Source of the DNA: Amyelois transitella
Taxonomy: Eukaryota > Arthropoda > Insecta > Lepidoptera > Pyralidae
Assembly (NCBI RefSeq): GCF_032362555.1
Contig: NC_083505.1
Coordinates: 5,571,501-5,635,500, forward strand
Direction of reading: 5' to 3'
Length of the DNA stretch: 64,000 nucleotides
The notes under the pieces were generated by a model. The model was not told the origin of the DNA, ran no database searches, and was given only the letters and a program-made list of their open reading frames with translations. How positions within the stretch are numbered: position 1 is the stretch's first letter; each line of letters starts with the position of its first letter. A program made the translations under genes and the position numbers. This document shows positions 55,633-64,000 of this stretch, in pieces.

Positions 55633-55800
55633 CTCTTTGGGTTCAGTGTAGATTTGATGCGCTTGCGACGGAGCGGTCAGACGCGCTTGCGGCTGAGTCG
55701 GTGCTAAAGAGAACGCGGGTGTGATGCGCGGCGGCGTCGGAGGGACTGGCGCAGCCGCAGGTCTCCTCTCTAATTAAGCCTCCGGCATTCATTCACTTTC
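55633..55800 (-). promoter_or_regulatory. Likely lectin 5' UTR exon and promoter, GC-rich
   Basis: On the minus strand a GC-rich block (many GCGC and CGCCG steps) ends in a clean donor at 55633-55632 (AAAGAG-GTACGC). It stands 1.2 kb upstream of the lectin start and is the only GC-rich island nearby. The transcription start is probably at about 55.75-55.8 kb. Confidence 0.5.
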
Positions 55801-58800
55801 ACTTCCAATACAAGAGAAGACCCGCTCCACCGTGCCTCTTCACAATAATACGGGACTCTAAGACCTTCTGGAGGTCGCAGCCGGATACAATGACCATCGA
55901 ATTTACATAACCGAGTGTGCTGAAACAAATATTGTCTATTTAGCAAAGTTTATCCCATCTTGCTTGCATTATCTTACATGTTATGAATAAGCCTGTCTTC
56001 TATTTGTTGCTTTTAATTATAGTCTTAGAATTTTGCTTTTAATTACAGAATCACTATCATGTTTTTTATCTTCTACTTGCTTATATTAAATCATCAAACA
56101 AATCACCTCGCATAGGGAATAAATCACCGAAAATATCGGTTTATATCGGTGTGAGATCAAAATTAATGATTTTCCTACGCGTTGATGTCTTTTGTTCGTA
56201 ACATATTGAAATCATTTTTTCTACATTTGTTTATCATCACATTCGCCCCATCTTTCAAAAATAATTGAACAGAGTATGGAAAATTTTATGACCTAAGACA
56301 AAATGTTTCAAGTAACATGGAGGTGAGGTGGTAATTTCTCTACGTAATCACCTCACTTTCCCACAACTGAGTCGTTCACAACTGGGATAAAAATGATACT
56401 CACGCTATGCTAAACCTGTCAAAAAACAAGTAAACAATTAACTGACCCTTGAAACTTTGACATAAACTGTGAAGAGGTGCAAATAAAACGAGTTTTAAAA
56501 GTGGAACATTTTGTAAGTTCAGTGAACTATTCTTCTACATCTTTGTGAGCGAGGGCCGGATATCGTGAGGAGAGCCTTTTAAAGGTTCCGGGATGATAAT
56601 ATAAACATTAAAATATTAATAAGGTAAGTATATTCATATCAACCGCAAAGAAAACATAATTATTCTCTTAACATAATTCTAAACAACCTAATTAAATGTG
56701 CGACTACGCGTTACGACGTTCTATTTATCAATATAAATTTCAGGTCAGAATATTTCTTGATTAAATTTTTAATTAAATGTTTATTTTTATTATTGTGACT
56801 GAACAACTACAAGTTATTCTCTTTCTAAGTATATATTGTAATATCTGACAATACGTTTTGAATTTGACCACGTTATTGCTCCTTAAATATGGATATTGCA
56901 AAATTCACCGTAAACCTAAATCTGGTCGGAAATAATCCTTGAAGTGTGAATGTGCATGCATACATACCTACTTACAGGCGCAACAAACGTTTTAATAAAT
57001 TGAACATAACGTGAACTTATGTGATGGTATTGCAATAGTTTCACAACATCAGACACAAATAATAAATGTACAAGTAAGACAAATTGAAGACTGTAATGTA
57101 AGAGTGAAGGCGTAGCTCGGGCCAAAACGATGGCAGTATGGTCATTTAACGACAAAGTTGAGACCTCACAAATAGAAGAAAAAGAATAGAATAGAAATAG
57201 AATTCGTCTATGTTTATATCACGAATACTTACCTTTCGTGAGAAATAAAAATATTTAGTGAATAAAAATCATTTGTTGCGCAGAAAAAATTTTTTTTTGT
57301 TATTTTATTGTAAGCCGATCGCGATAGGCGAAATTAATTCGCGCCTTTTTCATAATACCGAATTCAACATTTTTACGTGTTCCGAAATTACCTGATTTAC
57401 CCAATGCATCCATGACTCCTCTGCGGAGAGGTGAGGATGTTCCCAGAACTAACGCAAGTCGACGTTATAAAAGCTGTGGCCATTCCCGTGCTCTTTTTAT
57501 TTTGAGAGTGTGGCGGGGCCACGAGGTCACTCTCTCGGGGCATATCTTGAATATAATTACGATATTTAGTTTATTATTTCTGTACTATCTAGAAAACCAA
57601 GGATTTTGCGCCAGCCAATAGTATAAGAGATATTTTATACCTATATTCCTCAGTTCTTATTATGTGAAGATTTAGTTGACTGGGTAGGCATTTTATGTAT
57701 AATATAACGGAAAGTTGTTTTAACAATTTGAATCGAATTTAGTCTTATTTTATATTAAAATAAAAACGTGTGGATCTTGGCCCTTTTCCTAAATATAGGT
57801 ATACTATCAAAAACTGTATCTGTGATTAACTTAGTTGAGTTGAAGAAAATACCTACATCGGGACTTCGGATTCATTCATAATTCGTAATTTGTTTAAACC
57901 TATCATTTCATTAATCATGTTTTTGTTTAATTAAGAATATTTTTTAACTAATAAAAAAATAAGTAGGCATGTCTTTTACTTACTTTTAAAAGTGGGTGAC
58001 GTAGTATCAAGTTTCTCGTAAATTAAACTTTGTAGGCATAAATAGCACAGTCTAAAATTAAAAGGATGAATTGAAAGTCACCCTGTTAAAACGGGATAAT
58101 GTCTTTTATTTGGAATAATAAATTAATGAAATTGCACGACATTAAAATATCATATTCAAGTAGGTATTAACTAAATTGTAGTGTCCAACTTTATTTATTT
58201 TTAATATTGTATAGAAATATCCTACAAAAGTTTGTACTTCCAAATATTGCAAATGCGTGAACTTCGTAGGAACTCTTTCACGCTCTATCGAGTGATTTAA
58301 ATATCTTAGACCTACCTAGAGTCTAGAGGCATTTTTTCTATATTACTGTAAAATTTTATGAAAATATTATGGTTTGCGTGAACGGGTATTAAGCACACAC
58401 ATATCCATACATCTCTTTAAAACACATCCTAAAAAACGTTGTACATTTATTATTTTAAGGATAGGATGTAAAGCATATTTATTATAATTGTTAAAGCATA
58501 CTTTACCTGCGTGGTAAGTACAAAATGATATTTGTTTTATGTTAGCTCTTAGTCTATTAGAGAATTGCATCTGACCAGGTGACCTCTGCGCATCGCAATG
58601 CAACATTTGTAACCTCTGCTCTTTCTAAGTATCTTAAGCGTTTATTAAGCTATAGTTACGTAAGTAGCAACATGTAGTAGGTTGTTTTGATATGAAATCA
58701 AGGATTTCATACAAAATCATAAGATTCTCCAATTCACATGTAGACTAAGAACCATGGGCTCTCACGTAGGAAGTAGACTTTTTAAAAGTAGGACTGGACT

Positions 58801-58879
58801 AGTACCTAGTGGAAATTAAGATTCCATTTATCTTTCAAATTAAGATTGAATTCCATTAAGAAATGGGATGCCTGAATCT

Positions 58880-59060
58880 TCCTATGATCTAAAATAGGAT
58901 TCCCCTGCAAAGATAGATAAAACACTTCATGCAATGTGATTCACTCAATACTCATGTCCCCCACGGAGGATCCGAGCTCAGCACCCTTTACAGGGAAACC
59001 TAACCCATATGGATCATAGAAATCATTATGGTCACACATCCAATCACTTGGATGTGGAGG
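58880..59060. repeat. GGATCC-type dispersed repeat
   Basis: AATAGGATTCCCCTGCAAAG, GCAATGTGATTCACTCAATA, AGGAAACCTAACC-like and GTCACACATCCAATCAC blocks, shared with 235-400 and 28856-29025. Confidence 0.6.
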
Positions 59061-61814
59061 CTTTTTCAGGATTTTTCTCTCACCTTAAAAGCATCGGTTG
59101 ACAATAAAACTAACATAACTTAAAAATAGTTGATTGATATTGGCCACGGAAGGATCTGTCCACTATGTGTGTTACAATTTATTCATGTTTATTCAGGAAC
59201 GTTAACAGTTCAAAGGCCAACACACTTAAAAAAACAATGCATGTACATATATTCCCAGAGTACTTTGTATACCTAATACTGAAAGAAAGTAAAAGTATTA
59301 AGCAAAATAAGAATAGGAATGGCAAGTGGAAATATTTAGTGTCTGCCATATGTCTGCGTATCCATCAGGAAAGAATCGTGATCATATTACTTTAGGTATA
59401 ATTAGGTGACTTTATATTTATTTTTATTTACATTGGAAAATAATAAGATCGTCAACTATTATACACCAAATCAAGGGTTGCTACGTTGGTTTAAAAAATC
59501 ACTATATTCGCGAGCGACTAGAGCAAGCAAAACTCATTACAGCCACGTATTAAATTTGGTTTTCTTTGATTCTTACCATTTGGAGTTTGGTTCGATTTTT
59601 TTAAATCAATTGTACCACTTCATCGTGTGTAGGTACAGTCAAGGACAAATTAACCTGACCCCCCTGCCTATCCATATAAACCAACGCCATCTCTAGCCAA
59701 GCCGCAACACTTTCAAGAAACCGATGTACATATTAAATTGACTTGAATGCAGACAAGTGGTCCTCGACTGTACAATTAATGCGCGTGTAAAATTAAATGT
59801 TTATTAAATGTCGATAGCGAATTTCACTTAACAACCCCTTATGAAAGTAGATATGTAACTTTCTTTATTACATAAGTAATATTCATAAACGGTTTCGTGA
59901 TATGAATCTCAACTTGATTCGTGTACATGTAGATGAATGAACGTCGTTGTTATGAAACAATAACTATAGGCTCCATGTATATATTCTTAATTAGTATGTT
60001 ATATACAAGTTACCTATAAGGATACTAGGATAAGCTATGCTTGCTTGTTTTCTACCGAATTTAAGTACCTATGGTAACAGTTTTTTGCTGTTCTCCTCGA
60101 ATATGAAAATCGCTAGATTATTTTTAAATCTTGTATAAGATAGGTACTTATAACAATAGTGTTAACGTTTATTTTCGCTTCCTGGTTGTGCCCGACGTGA
60201 CCGACCTTAATAGATAAAATTATGTAATGCCAAAAGGCACACCAACGTGTTTGACTGTGTGTACTCACAAACCAAACACTTTCATACCGCTTTCGAGGAA
60301 TGTAAATACATATATGCAATGTTGTTCAAACTGCCATTCATATTGCACGCCCAAAACAAAGATGATTACGGAGATGGTGACGTCATAAAACAAATACACA
60401 AAAAAGGCTGAACTTTCTGAGACAATACGAGGTCTTAGGGGCACTGATGCTTTGTATGGTGCAGACTTTCACAGATACGGTCATAAATATTCACAGTGCG
60501 CAAGCGGAAACGTAACGACTAAATCTAGCCACTATATAGGAAGTACTAATGTGAGGCCCTGACCTGGCCCTGGCCAGTCACGTTAAGCTAATAATAACCT
60601 TTCATTACAGGGACTCTTCGGTCCGGAACATAGGACGCCGAAAACCTGACCAAGTGGAGAGAAAAAAGTAGGAAAGCAGACTCCGGACCCCGAAACAATC
60701 CTGCGGAGGATCCAACAGGGGTGCAACCGCGCGGGAACACGCAAAGATAAAGAGAGAGAGAGAGAGTACTTTGCGGTCCGGGTATTCTAAGTAGTTATAA
60801 AAATTTTCGTGTCCTAAAAATCTCAAAAGTATAAAGTATCCTACAATAGGGTACTTCATATAACTCTTAAAACCTTCACTTAAAACTTACAAACACTAGA
60901 ATTCAAAATTCTATGTAAGAAACTCACGAGCCAACACAACCCTTCTCACACTTAAAACATAAAATTGGTCACTATAATATATTATAGTGAAAAACGCACT
61001 CTGACCGATTTGGATGCGATTTTACTTGTGTGTGAGAAGCCGTTTTTGAGTTTATCAAGCAAAAATGTAATAAACAGTTTTAAAAGAAAGTTTTCTTCTA
61101 TTGTTGGGTTTTCTCAAATACCTTCCATGCAATAGATACGACTCGTCTACAGATGATTTTATTGCACGTTGTAAGGTTGCACTCATGAGGAAGGTACATA
61201 CTTTTCAGTAAGCTTTTACCATGAAGACATCTACTTTATTGTTCTCTAAATTCTAGTAAGCCGAGAAACAAATACACATTTACTCGATTAGAAACGAATC
61301 GGTGTCGTGAGATAGATCCCAGTGCCTACGAAATGATGCAACAATAAGGCGAACTATTTGTTTTAAAAAAAACAGAGAAGTCATAACATTGTCATATAAA
61401 TCTAGTTCCTGCGCATGCGATACGTAAGTGTAATGTAGCTATTACCTATAGGAGAAATTGAATTAAGTAATACTAGTATCCATATTAAATCTTTAGTATT
61501 TAAGCAACGCGGAGTGTCATTCCGGGACGGAAGCCCGCGTTTGATTATTTATGAACTAGATAAGTAGTAAGTTTTTCATAAAGTAGACACCCTTCCTACG
61601 CTTTCCAAAGACACTCGGAAAGTTTTGCGAAATAGAAAATAAAGTTCTATGGGCATTTTTAATTTCACGCCAGTCAAATTGAAAAAGCTCGCGTGCTCCC
61701 GCTTATAGACGACTCACTTTGGTAGGGGTTTCTTTCTGGATCGTATTGATATATACAAGTCTGACATATAAATACACTAAGGTGAACCTCCTTGCAATTT
61801 GTAAATCCTATATT

Positions 61815-61926
61815 GCCACAAAATTAAGCCAATCAGCTGAACGTAATCTATTAATCTTTTCAAGACTGTTTGCTCTGTCCACCCCGCATGGGAAATAGAC
61901 GTGGACGTGGATAAATGTATGTATTA
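61815..61926 (+). repeat. ATGT-tailed SINE, 3' half
   Basis: AATTAAGCCAATCAGCTGAA, CTTTTCAAGACTGTTTGCTC, CTGTCCACCCCGCATGGG and an ATGTATG end. Confidence 0.7.
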
Positions 61927-62261
61927 CGCCACTATTCCACCCGGGCCTGGTTAATAAGCATTGTTGAGGTTGTGTGGCATTAAACGTGACTCTATCCTAC
62001 CTCCTCACGCGCAGATGTACGTGCAGAATCTCAGAAGGTTGAATCCCTTGGTGTAACTGCCTATTGGTTTAAACAAAAATTTTTGTTTGGATCAATTAAA
62101 GTGGTTTTGATTAAAATAATGAATAATCATATTTTTAAATAGATGTACTCATATAAAGTACATAGCTGGCCAGTTGGTGCTGGTCTGTACTGTACTTTAT
62201 TATAGATTCAAAAGTGTAATACGGCCAGCATTTTAGGCACGTTATCACATATTGACACCAA

Positions 62262-62502
62262 CACAAAAAAGAATAGGACCACTCCATCTCTTTCCCATGG
62301 ATGTCGTAAAAGGCGACTAAGGGATAGGCTTACAAACTTGGGATTCTCTTTTTAGGCGATGGGCCAGCAACCTGTCACTAGTTGAATCTCAATTCTATCA
62401 TTAAGCCAAATAGCTAAACGTGGCCATTCAGTCTTTCAAGACTGTTGGCTCTGTCTACCCCGCAAGGGATATAGACGTGACCATATGTATGTATGTATGT
62501 AG
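62262..62502 (+). repeat. ATGT-tailed SINE, full length
   Basis: Nearly identical to the copy at 35424-35665, including AATAGGACCACTCCATCTCT, GGGATAGGCTTACAAACTTG and a tail of ATGT units. The high identity suggests recent activity of the family. Confidence 0.85.
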
Positions 62503-62739
62503 CACATTTTGAAAATCGTTGTTGTCTTTTTGTTAAAAAATGTGTCAAACTATCTTTTTGTATTTCTTATAATTTCTAGTTTTAGTGTAACATTAACTCT
62601 GCTTTCTAATACAATACTTTCATCTTTACTAGCTTTTTCACTTTACTTGCCTGTTACTTGCCAAATTAATGATATTTATGTATATTTAAATAGCTATTCC
62701 CAAAGACTAATAATATATATATCAATTAAACATATGAAT

Positions 62740-63420
62740 GTTCTCAGGCCAATGGGGACCCCGACATTTTGGATGGCGTTCATGGGGCCGATGTCATCAT
62801 GAAGAGGCCCTTTGGTACCTTTAATTCCAAACTGAAATGGCTGCAGCTATGGATATCTATCCCTTGATCATAGGGAACCAACAACCCACCAACCAACGGA
62901 CAGTCCTCCACAGTTGCCAAACTATTGCCAGGGAGTGATTTATTTGGTCTGGGTCATGCGGATGGGATAAGGAGTGAGATACGGACATCTGCCTCAGAAT
63001 TCCACACATTATTTTGAACAGGCGGATGGTGACCCACTGCTCATTGGCTAGACAAGAGCCTGTGAGCTACTTATCCTTAATAAACCACCATTAGGCGATC
63101 AGGGTGCAACACATTTAGAGCAGCTTTATAGCTTCTCTGATGGCAAGAGGTGCGGCCCTAGTATCACGAGCCCGCTATTACGTCATTACGTGCAATTCAC
63201 TTATGCACTTCCATTCTGGAGTATAGGATCTGTTCTTGCGTCTCTGGCCGGCCGGCCAAGGAAAGCCAGAGGCGGGGATTCAGTTTTTGTGTGTGCATGT
63301 CTGTATGTGTTCCCCAGGAGGCAAGGTTCGTGGTATCGCCACTCACCAACGGCCTTGCCACAAGCCGCCCTTCAAGAGACTGACTGCAGTACGAAGGATA
63401 CCCTTCCCTTATAGTATAGT
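62740..63420. repeat. Probable retrotransposon fragment
   Basis: A block of near-even base composition in AT-rich DNA, with GGGGACCCCGACATTTTGG, TTGGATGGCGTTCATGGGG and GGCCGGCCGGCCAAGG, and no conserved frame. It is followed by AT-rich tail-like sequence. Identity is a guess from composition. Confidence 0.3.
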
Positions 63421-64000
63421 TTACTTATTATTTATTTTCTTATTTATAATTTTAAATAGGTTTATTAAGTTTATATAATAATATTTATGAATAAAAATAA
63501 TGAGTCTGACAGTTTGTAAGTGTGGTTATTTATTTGTCCGCCTTTCACGTCAAATCCACTGAACCGATTTCCATAAAAGTTTGCGTAAGAACTTAGGTAC
63601 CTACATATAGTGTACGGAAAGAGACCTAGCATTGGGGCTTTCCATGTGGGATTGCGGCTCCGGGCGAAACTGTTATCCTAGATGTTTCATAAAGCGGCGT
63701 CGAAAATTAAAATTGTTATAATGCTGTCTACCCCCATTAGGATAGGAACTTTAAGAAGAAGAATAATATAGTGACATGAAAAATAACTCGCTCAACTTCA
63801 TCCTCAGTTGCACATAAAAACACGAAGGCAGGGTAAAGCGGAACAGGTAGTTTGGAGAGTTGATTTGTAGAAGGACTGTGATGCCTCAAATTAAGGTTTT
63901 AGTTTCAACAAAAATAAGACTAGATAGACTAATAGACTAGAGATATCAATGAATAAATGTTTAATACGGAAACGCGAGGACGTGCAACATGAACAAGAGC

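Larger units (their letters stand above)
55801..64000. other. Gene-free 8 kb right end
   Basis: I find no supportable coding exon. Recognisable content: a GGATCC-type repeat (about 58880-59060), a GA microsatellite (about 60750-60767), a 22-bp palindrome TCACTATAATATATTATAGTGA's core near 60967-60990, two SINE copies (61815-61926 and 62262-62502), and a probable retrotransposon fragment (about 62740-63420). The rest is AT-rich and unassigned. Upstream regulatory DNA of the lectin is a possible use. Confidence 0.5.

Noticed and set aside
57404-57543. Minus-strand frame of about 46 codons starting MPRESDLVAPP
   Set aside because: Short, no neighbours in phase and no known family; likely chance.
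58367-58606. 79-codon minus-strand open frame
   Set aside because: AT-rich, unlike coding sequence, with no similarity and no splice partners.

Overview
This window is animal nuclear DNA. Its genes are split by spliceosomal introns, the intergenic DNA is AT-rich, and it is crowded with short interspersed repeats ending in ATGT runs, RTE-type LINE debris and TTAA-targeted piggyBac DNA. I infer a moth or butterfly (Lepidoptera), because these repeat families are typical of that order and the proteins are insect-like. I cannot name the species.

Layout, left to right. (1) 448-11581, minus: DNAJC7 (TPR plus J-domain co-chaperone), whose last exon lies beyond the left edge. Its third intron holds a 6.6 kb piggyBac-like element (3444-10076) on the opposite strand, with a four-exon intact transposase and a 120-bp tandem array. 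(2) 12102-13359, plus: NC2-beta/Dr1, head-to-head with DNAJC7. (3) 14044-16675, plus: an unrecognised six-exon gene of 235 codons. (4) 16676-20725: repeats. (5) 20726-23215, minus: dolichyldiphosphatase (DOLPP1). (6) 23700-26515: a decayed RTE-type LINE. (7) 27189-28555, plus: CCDC25. (8) 28981-29139: a possible small membrane protein. (9) 29149-34101, minus: queuine tRNA-ribosyltransferase catalytic subunit (QTRT1), with transposons in its introns. (10) 37342-40587, plus: a Posterior sex combs-type Polycomb RING protein. (11) 41961-45999, plus: CDC6. (12) 47802-54414, minus: a secreted single-domain C-type lectin with a likely 5' UTR exon near 55.65-55.8 kb. (13) 55.8-64 kb: no gene found, only repeats.

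The host genes are unrelated housekeeping or developmental genes (protein folding, transcription repression, lipid-linked glycosylation, tRNA modification, chromatin silencing, replication licensing, lectin). They do not form a pathway cluster. Exon joins for DNAJC7, DR1, DOLPP1, CCDC25, QTRT1, CDC6, the lectin and the transposase were worked out by hand from GT-AG sites, reading-frame phase and family similarity. All eight close in frame.

The most notable object is the piggyBac element. Its outside flanks join across one TTAA into a single uninterrupted repeat, which fixes both ends. Its transposase keeps the acidic catalytic residues and a Cys/His-rich tail, is spliced from four coding exons, and sits downstream of seven copies of a 120-bp repeat that probably lie in a 5' UTR intron. 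I found no evidence for a wholly new defence or metabolic system.
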